Assembly: GCF_011617465.1 (NCBI RefSeq)
Contig: NZ_CP050153.1
Coordinates: forward strand, 2,170,001-2,234,000
DNA length: 64,000 nucleotides
Reading direction: 5' to 3'
Source of the DNA: Brevibacterium pigmentatum
Lineage (GTDB): Bacteria; Actinomycetota; Actinomycetes; Actinomycetales; Brevibacteriaceae
Both the position numbers and the translations under genes were made by a program. Within the stretch, counting starts at the first letter, position 1, and each line of letters begins with the position of its first letter. The notes under the pieces were generated by a model. That model saw only the letters and a list, made by a program, of their open reading frames with translations, was not told where the DNA came from and did no database searches. Positions 54,794-62,539 of this stretch are shown here, one piece after another.

Positions 54794-55201
54794 TCATTCG
54801 CCGCGCTGGCGCTTCTCCCACCGGTCTTCCATCCGGCTCATGAACCCGGAGTTGCCTTTGCTGCCGGACTTCGTTCCGGAGTTCCGAGTATCGGTCTGAG
54901 TCGTGTGCGCAGGGCCCGGACGGCTGAACGCCCAGTACATTCCGGCGACCATGAGGCCGAAGCCGACGACGCCGAGGGCGATCCACCAGGTCGAGCTGGA
55001 GACGAGCGCGATCGCGAGGATCGTCGCGGCCAGTCCGGCAAGAGCGATGAGGATGCCGAGGACGAAGCGCTTCGCGGAGATTCCGGGCCCCGTGGCAGCG
55101 GCCTGGGTTTCCGAAATATTGCGTGCAAAACGAGGGTCTTCACTGCGCAGCTGCTTCTCCAGTTGATCCAACAGCTGCTGTTCGTGATCGGAGAGTGGCA
55201 T
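54794..55201 (-). CDS. DUF3040 family membrane protein
   Basis: 135 residues: an N-terminal helical segment MPLSDHEQQLLDQLEKQL and DPRFARNI, the DUF3040 hallmark, then two adjacent hydrophobic helices (about 44-64 and 70-90) and a basic Ser/Gly-rich tail. DUF3040 proteins are actinobacterial, of unknown function, and often near mraZ or dinB. Its own terminator separates it from the YdcF gene. Confidence 0.9.
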   Translation of the reverse strand: MPLSDHEQQLLDQLEKQLRSEDPRFARNISETQAAATGPGISAKRFVLGILIALAGLAATILAIALVSSSTWWIALGVVGFGLMVAGMYWAFSRPGPAHTTQTDTRNSGTKSGSKGNSGFMSRMEDRWEKRQRGE

Positions 55202-55332
55202 CTCGAACCCCCGTTTCCCTACTCAAGTCTTTCACTCAATCATAGTCTCTGAGGCCCGAAAAAACATCTCCGGGGGTCGTCTGGAGCCGGATTCCCACGG
55301 GGTCTTCAGACTGTGCTCCCGCTCACCCGCTC

Positions 55333-56568
55333 TCAGGCGTCGGGGCGCTTGCGCAGAAGCGAGGCCTGCGAGATCGCTTCGCTGCCGAATCGACGTCTCA
55401 CCTCGTCGAGCGCGACCTCGGCATCGCGTCCTGAATGCTCCGGTTCATCCAAGGTGGCCTGCCGCCCGGTGACGGCGAAGTCGCTGAGGCCCGCGGCCCT
55501 GACTCCGAGCAGCCGGACTCCCTGGGAACGCTGCTCGCGCAGCTTGCGCAGGGCCGGACGCAGCGCCTCGTACATCTCCCGGGCCAGATCCGTCGGAGCC
55601 GAGAGGGTCACCGACCTCGACAGTGTCGTGAAATCGCCGAGGCGGTACTTCAGTCCGAGACTCGTGGCCACCTTCCCCTCCGCACGGACCCGGTAGGCGA
55701 CCTTGTCGGCCAAGCGCAGCAGTTCGTGTTCGAGGACAGAGATGTCCCAGATGTCATCGCCGAAGGTGTTCTCCGCGCTGATCGAGTGTTCCTTGGCCTG
55801 GTGGTCGAATCCGGAGGAGTCTCGGCCGTGAGCGGCCCGCCACAGCTGATGGCCGTGGGCTCCGAAGACGCGTGCGGCCCAATCCTCGTCCACAGCGGCG
55901 AGGTCGCCGATGAGTCGGATTCCGTAGCGGGAGAACCCTTCTTGGGTCTTCTCCCCCACCCCGGGCAGCGCTTCGATCGGCATCGGGTCGAGGAACTCCT
56001 GGGTTGCTGCCACGGGGACGAGCAGCTGACCGTTCGGTTTCGCCCTGGTCGAGGCGAGTTTCGCCACTACCCTGCTGACGGCGATGCCGACCGAGGCGCT
56101 CAGACCGGTCCGTTCCCGAATCTGGGCACGCAGCTGCGTGGTGATCTCCACCGGGGAGCCGAGGCGGCGCACGGCTCCGGAGACATCGATATAGGCTTCG
56201 TCGACGCTGACCTGCCGCACATCGGGGGTCACCGCGGCGACGAGGTCGAAGACTTGGCGTGAGTACGAGGAATACAGGCCATGGGACGGCGGGATCACCT
56301 CGGCGACGGGGCACAGATTCATGGCCCGCGACATCGGCATCGCCGCGTGCACTCCGAACTCGCGTGCTTCATAGCTGGCCGAGACGACGACTCCACGGCC
56401 GCTGCGCCCGCCGACGATGACGGGCCGGCCGACGAGGTGCGGACGGCTGAGCAGCTCCACGGAGACGAAGAACGAGTCCATGTCGAGGTGGAGCATAGTG
56501 GCACCGGCGTCGTCCGTGCCCAGTCGGCTCAGATCGCCTCCGGATCGTGCCAGCTGCTTCCGACTCAT
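55333..56568 (-). CDS. dinB: DNA polymerase IV (Y-family)
   Basis: A translesion polymerase of 411 residues. The palm motif MLHLDMDSFFVSVELL with catalytic Asp starts near 25, SVDEAYIDVSG is near 122, and VGIAVSRVVAKLAST follows. Helix-hairpin-helix PGVGEKTQEGFSRYGI precedes the little-finger domain. A C-terminal QATLDE resembles a sliding-clamp-binding peptide. It is monocistronic and divergent from the lipoprotein gene at 56629. Confidence 0.95.
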   Translation of the reverse strand: MSRKQLARSGGDLSRLGTDDAGATMLHLDMDSFFVSVELLSRPHLVGRPVIVGGRSGRGVVVSASYEAREFGVHAAMPMSRAMNLCPVAEVIPPSHGLYSSYSRQVFDLVAAVTPDVRQVSVDEAYIDVSGAVRRLGSPVEITTQLRAQIRERTGLSASVGIAVSRVVAKLASTRAKPNGQLLVPVAATQEFLDPMPIEALPGVGEKTQEGFSRYGIRLIGDLAAVDEDWAARVFGAHGHQLWRAAHGRDSSGFDHQAKEHSISAENTFGDDIWDISVLEHELLRLADKVAYRVRAEGKVATSLGLKYRLGDFTTLSRSVTLSAPTDLAREMYEALRPALRKLREQRSQGVRLLGVRAAGLSDFAVTGRQATLDEPEHSGRDAEVALDEVRRRFGSEAISQASLLRKRPDA

Positions 56569-56628
56569 CTCCTGCCCCTCGCGCTCGTTCCTTTCGGCTC
56601 CGCCGAACAGTCCAGGTACTCTTGAAGC

Positions 56629-57174
56629 ATGGTATCGCGCACCGCTGTCATGACACTGCCCATCGTTGCCGCTCTCGCGCTTGCGGGCTGCTCGGGAAAC
56701 GGTGGAGACAAGGCCGAATCGACCCCTTCGGCCTCACAGGAGACCTCTGCCTCCGCATCCCCGACCGCGGTCGAGGCCGCCTCGGCAGAAGCATCGACCG
56801 AGGCCACCGGTTCGGATCCCGATACGTCGAACGCTGTGAAGGATCTGCCCGAGTACATCAAGCCGTACCCGGACTCCGAAGTGCTCTCGGCCTCAACAGT
56901 CAAGGCCCATAACGACAAGGACAAGAAGCTGCCCGAGCAGGTGAGCCTCGTCGTCCGCGCCAAGGCCGATGCCAAGGACATCTTCGCATTCTACGAGAAG
57001 GAGCTCGGCAAGGCCGACTTCGAACCCCTCGGCGAAGAGATGAAGACGAAGAGCGCCCGCGTGGTCAACTTCAAGCACAAGGACAATGACAGCGTCCTCG
57101 TCGTCACGGTCGCCGAGGATTCCGAAGACAAGGCGAATTCGATCGTGACCGTCGGCGGAAACATCGCTTCATGA
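56629..57174 (+). CDS. Putative lipoprotein of unknown function
   Basis: 181 residues. The signal peptide ends in the lipobox LAGC (Cys about 21), so LspA should process it. A low-complexity Ser/Ala/Thr/Glu linker runs to about residue 65, then a small domain of alternating strands and helices (EQVSLVVRAKADAKDIFAFY, ARVVNFKHKDNDSVLVVTVA). It overlaps the polyprenyl synthase gene by 4 nt (ATGA), so the two are translationally coupled. I do not recognise the family. Confidence 0.8.
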   Translation: MVSRTAVMTLPIVAALALAGCSGNGGDKAESTPSASQETSASASPTAVEAASAEASTEATGSDPDTSNAVKDLPEYIKPYPDSEVLSASTVKAHNDKDKKLPEQVSLVVRAKADAKDIFAFYEKELGKADFEPLGEEMKTKSARVVNFKHKDNDSVLVVTVAEDSEDKANSIVTVGGNIAS

Positions 57175-58403
57175 ACTCACATTATTCTGCGACGCCCGGC
57201 GACGTCCCCGAGCCCGCCCCGCCCGCCGCACCTGCCCCGCCCGCCCTCGTCGAGGCCCTCGATTCCCCGGAGGCCATCGCCGCCGAGGTGTCCACCCAGC
57301 TCGAGGCGTTCCTCGCCGAGAAGGCCTCTGAGTTCGAGGCGATCTCACCCGATGCGACGGCGATCGGCGAAGCCCTCATCGAGTTCACTCGCGGGGGCAA
57401 GAGGATCCGTCCCGTCCTGCTGTGGTGGGGTTTCCAGCTCGCCGGGGGTGAGGTCCGCGCCGGGACCGCAGGCGACGTCACCGTAGGTCTGGCTCAGGCA
57501 GCCGGTTCGCTCGAGCTGCTCCACGCCGCCGCGCTCATCCATGATGATGTCATCGACAATTCGAACACCCGCCGCGGTCGGCCCGCCCTGCACCGTCAGT
57601 TCGAGGCCCGCCATCAGTCCTCCGGATTCCACGGCGACGGTGCCTCATTCGGCGTCTCCGCCTCCATCGTCATCGGCGATATCTGCCTGGCGCTGAGCGA
57701 GGAGCTCTTCGAACGGTCGCAGGATGCCCTGGGCGACAGACACTCGGCCCGTGAGCTGCGTGGAATCGTGCGCCGCGATGTCATGGTCGGCCAGTACCTC
57801 GATGTGCTCGCCGAGGTCATCCCCCTCAGCGACGAGCGGATCGCCGACCGCGCGTGGGAGGTGCTCAGCTATAAGTCCGCGAAGTATTCGGTCGAGCAGC
57901 CGCTCCTCCTCGGCGCGGCCCTGGCGGGAGCGGACAGCCGGCAGCTCGAGGAGATCTCCGGCTTCGGCCTTCCCCTCGGACAGGCCTTCCAGCTGCGCGA
58001 CGATGTCCTCGGCATGGCCGGCGACCCGGAAGCCACCGGCAAGCCTGCCGGAGACGACATCCGCGAGGGCAAGCGGACCGTCCTCATCGCCGAGACCGCT
58101 GCCAGGATCTCGGCCGACCAGCTCGAGGTCCTCGCCTCACGCTTGGGCGATTCGGAGCTCACCGACGCCGAGGTGGCCGAATGCGTTGACATGATCACGG
58201 ACTCGGGCGGCCTCGCCGCCGTCGAATCCTTCATCGCGGACAAGCACGCCCACGCGGCGACAGTCGTCGACACGTGGGCGGAAGGTGCCGCAGGTGCAGC
58301 ATCGGCGGAACGGTCGGCCGCCTCGGCGCGGGTGCGCATCGGATCGGCCGCGCAGGAACGACTCAAGGGATTCGCGACAGCCCTGAGCTACCGCTCCAGC
58401 TGA
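57171..58403 (+). CDS. Polyprenyl diphosphate synthase (IdsA-like)
   Basis: Condenses isopentenyl diphosphate with allylic diphosphates to make FPP/GGPP or longer chains. 410 residues, longer than usual because of an Ala/Pro-rich start. The first Asp-rich motif is LIHDDVIDNSNTRRGRPA (DDxxD), and the second is QLRDDVLGMAGD. GGKRIRP binds the diphosphate. Chain length cannot be predicted with confidence. Position next to an Rv2175c-like gene recalls idsA2 of mycobacteria. Confidence 0.9.
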   Translation: MNSHYSATPGDVPEPAPPAAPAPPALVEALDSPEAIAAEVSTQLEAFLAEKASEFEAISPDATAIGEALIEFTRGGKRIRPVLLWWGFQLAGGEVRAGTAGDVTVGLAQAAGSLELLHAAALIHDDVIDNSNTRRGRPALHRQFEARHQSSGFHGDGASFGVSASIVIGDICLALSEELFERSQDALGDRHSARELRGIVRRDVMVGQYLDVLAEVIPLSDERIADRAWEVLSYKSAKYSVEQPLLLGAALAGADSRQLEEISGFGLPLGQAFQLRDDVLGMAGDPEATGKPAGDDIREGKRTVLIAETAARISADQLEVLASRLGDSELTDAEVAECVDMITDSGGLAAVESFIADKHAHAATVVDTWAEGAAGAASAERSAASARVRIGSAAQERLKGFATALSYRSS

Positions 58404-58425
58404 ACCCGCCGATCGAAACGGCAGA

Positions 58426-58776
58426 TCAGAACGCGAGGGCCTGCGCGCGGCGGCGCACTTCCTTCTTGTTGCCGGCGCGAAGCAGGTCGATGGGTCGGCC
58501 GGGCAGGGACTCGTCGTGGGTGAAGAGCCACACGATGGCTTCTTCGTAGTCGAACCCGGCATCGTAGAGAGTGTGCAGGGTTCCCTTGAGCGGCTTGACG
58601 ACCTCGCCGTCGACGAAGAAGTCCAACGGAACCCGCAGGACCTTCGGATCACCGATCTTGATTCCGCAGATGGCGCCGTCTTCGAGCAGCCTCCGCACCT
58701 GGGAGATGCCGAGTCCGGTGAGTTCTGCGATGTCGGGCAGCGGGGCCCAGTCCTGGACGAGTTCTTCGGTATTCAC
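58426..58776 (-). CDS. Rv2175c-like DNA-binding protein
   Basis: 116 residues from the GTG at 58776 (VNTEELVQDWAPLPDIAE). A winged-helix/MerR-like N-terminal part (LPDIAELTGLGISQVRRLLE) is followed by the Rv2175c C-terminal domain (VVKPLKGTLHTLYDAGFDYE, EAIVWLFTHDESL). In M. tuberculosis the homologue is a substrate of the neighbouring kinase PknL. Here it is convergent with the polyprenyl synthase gene (22-nt gap) and divergent from the LysM-kinase operon, a similar arrangement. Confidence 0.9.
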   Translation of the reverse strand: MNTEELVQDWAPLPDIAELTGLGISQVRRLLEDGAICGIKIGDPKVLRVPLDFFVDGEVVKPLKGTLHTLYDAGFDYEEAIVWLFTHDESLPGRPIDLLRAGNKKEVRRRAQALAF

Positions 58777-58844
58777 GCCCTCAAGCGTAGCAATATTCGA
58801 CAGAAACACCCCGCCATGCGGTGCGGAATGCTCGGGTCGGGCCC

Positions 58845-58879
58845 GCCTACTCGTTAGGCTGGGGACCGTAGCTTCCCCA
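58845..58879 (+). promoter_or_regulatory. Two adjacent hairpins before the LysM gene
   Basis: GCCTA/TAGGC (58845-58849, 58855-58859) and TGGGGA/TCCCCA (58860-58865, 58874-58879) are perfect dyads that touch each other, 26 nt before the LysM start. They could be operators in the divergent gap or a leader RNA structure. Confidence 0.45.
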
Positions 58880-58905
58880 CTCGACATGAAGTCAACAGGT
58901 GACAG

Positions 58906-60156
58906 ATGACACGACCGCGACGGCACAACCCCGTCACCGCCGCTCCTGACATCCGCGCCGCATCGAAGGTGAATTCGACCGGTCCGATCCCAGGAGCCGA
59001 ACGGGTCGACCCCGAAAACGAATTCCCCACCGAGGCGGCCCCCACCACCGACTCCCCCGACGAGAACGCAACGGCCGCCTCGGCGACAACGCCGGACCCG
59101 GGCTCGCCCGCGTCCGCTGACGATATCGCGGCCGCCGACGAGAACGCGGCCGCCGACGATCGGCCCGACGACGGCGCCGATGACGCATCCGACCGTGCTT
59201 CCACTGATGACAAAACAGCGACTGCGAACACCGCGGCCGCGACCACCGGCCCGCAGTGGATCTCGGGCACCGCGAGTGCGACCGTTCCCGTCACCCACGG
59301 CGGTCGCACGTACAAGGTCAAGCAGGGCGACACCCTCTACGGTGTGGCCAGCAAGCACGGCGTCTCCGTGCCCGCACTGGCCGAGCTCAACCGCATCTCG
59401 CCGCGTCAGAATCTCCACCAGGGCCAGGTGCTGTCTCTGCCGGAGAAGAACGACCTGCCCGATGATGATCCCTCGCACGTCGTCGCCCCCGGAGAGACCC
59501 TGCAGGGGATCGCCGCGCGGCACGGAATCTCACCGGCGACTCTGCGCCAAGCCAACGCCATGGGTGATGATTCGTTCATCACGGTCGGCGAGCTCCTCCT
59601 GCTGCGCCCGTCGAAGGCGCGCCCGCGTCGCACAGCGGCCGAACCGCCGCGTGATATCCCCCGCGTCGCCGCCAGCGCCCAGGTCGAGGGCATCCGCCCC
59701 TCCGTGCTCCACGCGGCGCGGCTGAACAAATACACTCTGCTGCACCGTCGCCATCCGGCCCCGGCACAGGCGAAGCTGCTCGTCGCCTCGTTGGCTCTCG
59801 AGCTCGGTGCCGACCCAGCCCTCATGCAGGCTGTCGCCGCTCAGGAGTCCGGTTTCCAGCACACGACCGTCTCGGCCGGCAACGCGATCGGCATCATGCA
59901 GATCACTCCCCGTTCCGGCCGTTGGGCCTCCGATATCGTCGGTCGCGGACTCGATCTGCTCGACATCGAGGACAATATCGTCGCCGGCACCGTCATCCTC
60001 GGCTGGCTCGTCGAAACCGCGGAATCGGAGAATGAGGCCATCGCCGGCTACTACCAGGACCTGCGCTCGGTTCGCGCCGACGGGCTGCTGCCGGAGACGA
60101 AGGCCTTCGTCCGCGGCGTCCAGATGCAGCGTGCGCGGCTGAAGGAGGCCCTGTGA
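58906..60156 (+). CDS. LysM and lytic-transglycosylase domain protein
   Basis: 416 residues. Residues 1-125 are a disordered Ala/Asp/Thr-rich segment. Two LysM domains follow (TYKVKQGDTLYGVASKHGVS near 135 and HVVAPGETLQGIAARHGISP near 191), then an SLT/lysozyme-like domain with the likely catalytic Glu in QAVAAQESGFQHT near 312 and GIMQITPRSG. No signal peptide or membrane helix can be seen, odd for a wall enzyme. AGGTG lies 5 nt before the ATG. It overlaps the kinase gene by 4 nt (GTGA). Confidence 0.88.
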   Translation: MTRPRRHNPVTAAPDIRAASKVNSTGPIPGAERVDPENEFPTEAAPTTDSPDENATAASATTPDPGSPASADDIAAADENAAADDRPDDGADDASDRASTDDKTATANTAAATTGPQWISGTASATVPVTHGGRTYKVKQGDTLYGVASKHGVSVPALAELNRISPRQNLHQGQVLSLPEKNDLPDDDPSHVVAPGETLQGIAARHGISPATLRQANAMGDDSFITVGELLLLRPSKARPRRTAAEPPRDIPRVAASAQVEGIRPSVLHAARLNKYTLLHRRHPAPAQAKLLVASLALELGADPALMQAVAAQESGFQHTTVSAGNAIGIMQITPRSGRWASDIVGRGLDLLDIEDNIVAGTVILGWLVETAESENEAIAGYYQDLRSVRADGLLPETKAFVRGVQMQRARLKEAL

Positions 60157-62408
60157 ACGCCCGCCGAGATCCCCTCATCGGCACGGTGCTCAACGACCGC
60201 TACCGCATCGATGCCAAGATCGCCCGCGGCGGTATGGCCATGGTCTACCGCGGCACCGATCTGCGTCTCGATCGTGAGATCGCGATCAAGGTCATGCATG
60301 AGCACCTCATCTCCGATGACACCTTCGTCGAACGCTTCCGCCGGGAGGCGATCAACGCCGGTCGCCTCACCCACCCGAACCTCGTGGCCATCCACGATCA
60401 GGCGCGTGACGGCGACATCGTCTACCTCGTCATGGAGTACCTGCCCTCGGTGACGCTGCGCCGTGAGCTCAAGCACCGCGGCACCTTCACTCCCAGACAG
60501 GCGATCGTCGTCCTCGACGCGATCCTCGCCGCGCTCGAGGCCGTGCATTCGACAGGGATCATCCACCGTGATCTCAAGCCCGACAATGTGCTGCTGGGCA
60601 CCGACGGTCAGGTCAAGCTCGCCGACTTCGGTCTGGCCCGTGCCGTGACCACGGCGACGACGACGAAGACCCTCATCGGCACCGTCGGCTATGTCGCTCC
60701 CGAGCTCGTCACCAGAGCCGGCGCCGATGCACGTACCGATCTGTACACGGTCGGCATCATGTTCTACGAGATGCTCACCGGCGCTCAGCCCTATACCGAC
60801 GATGTCCCGATCCAGGTCGCCTACCGTCACGTCCACGACACGGTTCCGCCGCCGTCGGACGTCGTTGCCCGCCTCAGCCCGCGTCTGGACGCGCTCGTGC
60901 TGTGGGCGACGTCGAAGGACCCTGAGGACCGCCCTGCCGATGCCGCCGAATTCCGCCTGGCGTTGGCCGAAGCACGTGCGGAGATGAGCGAGGCCGAACT
61001 CGACCTCGGAGATCCGCAGATCGCCGCCGGCGAGCACTCCCCCGTGCTCACCGCGAGCATCGATCTCGGCGAAGTGGTCCCGAAGGAGAAGCGCTCCCGC
61101 ACCGACGAGATCCCATACCTCGAGGACGAGGAAGAGGACCCCACCGACGCCGCGGCGGCCGCAGCCGAAGTCTCGGACGATGACGAGCACGGTGACGCCT
61201 CCTCAGGCGACGGCTCCGGTACGTCCGGAACCGATGGCGATGGCGAAGCCGATGATCAGTCGAAGGACGAATCGACCGGCACCGGTGCGAAGACCGGTGC
61301 CGGAGTCGCGGCTGCCGCAGCCGGAATCGGCGGAGTCACCGCTGCCGCCGTCGCGGCCGGATCAGACGACGATTCCGACGGCGAGGCATCGTCCGATCAC
61401 CAGTCGAAGGATGAATCGGACGCGGACGCATCTGCCGAGAGTGACGGTTCCGACGACCGGGACGAGTCCGCGGATCATGACGTCTCGCACGCAGCGGTCG
61501 TCGGCACTGATGCCGACAACGACGATCACGATGATCGTGACGGCAAGGACAAGGCCGCGGTCGTCGCCGGCTCCGCGGCCGCCTCGGCCGGGGCATCCCC
61601 GGTCCGACGTCGCCGACGTCGCGTCCTCACCGGACTCGTCGCCGTGGTCGCCGTCCTCGCTCTCGTCGCCTGGTTCGTCGTGGCGAACCTGCCTGCTCCG
61701 ACGTCCATCGTCCCCGGTGAGCTCGCCGGAAAACCCGTCGAGGAGGTCACCTCGCAATTGGAGGACAACGACCTCAAGGCCGAGCCCAAGGAAGTCTTCG
61801 ACGACAAGGTGCCCGCCGGAACGGTCATCGGCACCGACCCCGTCAGCGGTGCCGAGCTCGCCCCCGAGTCATCCGTCACGGTCGTCGTGTCCAAGGGTGA
61901 GGAGAAGTTCGCGGTTCCCAAGCTCGAAGGCGTGAGCCGCGACGAGGCAGAAGCCGCTCTGAAGAAGGTCAACCTCGCGGTCGGAAAGGTCGACGAGGAG
62001 TACAGCGACACGGTCGCCGAGGACACCGTCATCTCGGCTTCGCAGAAGCCCGGGACGAAGCTGTCGAAGGGTGAGAAGATCAACCTCGTCGTCTCCAAAG
62101 GCGTCGCCCCGATCCCGGTTCCCAACGTCGAGGGCCTGACCTTCGACGCCGCCTATGCGACCTTGGCCAAGCGCGGATTCCGCGTCGGCAAGGACGAGGT
62201 GTTCTCCGATGACGTGCCCAAGGGCAAGGTCGTCTCGCAGTTCCCGAAGAGCACCGAGGCGAAGCCGGCGAACTCGCTCATCATCGTCCGCGTGTCCAAG
62301 GGCAAGGAGAAGAAGGAAGACTCCGAGAAGAAGGACGACAAGAAGGACGAGAAGAAGGACGATTCCGAGGACAAGAAGTCCGACGAGAAGAAGGACGAGG
62401 ACAAGTAG
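60153..62408 (+). CDS. PASTA-domain Ser/Thr protein kinase (PknB/PknL-like)
   Basis: 751 residues. Kinase domain about 15-280: ARGGMAMVYRG, invariant Lys in IAIKVM, HRDLKPDN near 138, ADFGLARA, and GTVGYVAPE. A very acidic Asp/Ser/Ala-rich juxtamembrane linker spans about 320-485, then RRRRRR and one helix (about 492-513). Three PASTA-type repeats (about 517-720) face outside and probably bind muropeptides or lipid II. A Lys/Asp/Glu-rich tail ends the protein. Coupling to a LysM transglycosylase and the Rv2175c-like neighbour favour a PknL-like role. Confidence 0.92.
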   Translation: MNARRDPLIGTVLNDRYRIDAKIARGGMAMVYRGTDLRLDREIAIKVMHEHLISDDTFVERFRREAINAGRLTHPNLVAIHDQARDGDIVYLVMEYLPSVTLRRELKHRGTFTPRQAIVVLDAILAALEAVHSTGIIHRDLKPDNVLLGTDGQVKLADFGLARAVTTATTTKTLIGTVGYVAPELVTRAGADARTDLYTVGIMFYEMLTGAQPYTDDVPIQVAYRHVHDTVPPPSDVVARLSPRLDALVLWATSKDPEDRPADAAEFRLALAEARAEMSEAELDLGDPQIAAGEHSPVLTASIDLGEVVPKEKRSRTDEIPYLEDEEEDPTDAAAAAAEVSDDDEHGDASSGDGSGTSGTDGDGEADDQSKDESTGTGAKTGAGVAAAAAGIGGVTAAAVAAGSDDDSDGEASSDHQSKDESDADASAESDGSDDRDESADHDVSHAAVVGTDADNDDHDDRDGKDKAAVVAGSAAASAGASPVRRRRRRVLTGLVAVVAVLALVAWFVVANLPAPTSIVPGELAGKPVEEVTSQLEDNDLKAEPKEVFDDKVPAGTVIGTDPVSGAELAPESSVTVVVSKGEEKFAVPKLEGVSRDEAEAALKKVNLAVGKVDEEYSDTVAEDTVISASQKPGTKLSKGEKINLVVSKGVAPIPVPNVEGLTFDAAYATLAKRGFRVGKDEVFSDDVPKGKVVSQFPKSTEAKPANSLIIVRVSKGKEKKEDSEKKDDKKDEKKDDSEDKKSDEKKDEDK

Positions 62409-62413
62409 GTTTC

Positions 62414-62457
62414 GTCTAAGTCGCGTCGGTCAGACGTCTAAGTCGAATCGGTCAGAC
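62414..62457. repeat. 22-bp tandem duplication after the kinase gene
   Basis: Two 22-bp units, GTCTAAGTCG(CG/AA)TCGGTCAGAC split for length, at 62414-62435 and 62436-62457, differing at two positions. They begin 5 nt after the kinase stop. Confidence 0.7.
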
Positions 62458-62478
62458 GAACGACTCGTCGCTCATACA

Positions 62479-62521
62479 AATGCCGGGGGCTCCGCAGATA
62501 TTCTGCGGAGCCCCCGGCATT
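62479..62521. terminator. Strong bidirectional terminator
   Basis: Perfect 19-bp arms AATGCCGGGGGCTCCGCAG (62479-62497) and complement (62503-62521) with a 5-nt loop, between the convergent kinase and aroG genes. Confidence 0.9.
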
Positions 62522-62539
62522 ATGCGTCGGTAGCAGCTG

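Noticed and set aside
58886..58909. Seven-codon leader frame (MKSTGDR) whose stop overlaps the LysM start
   Set aside because: It has no ribosome site of its own; the overlap with ATGA is easily due to chance.
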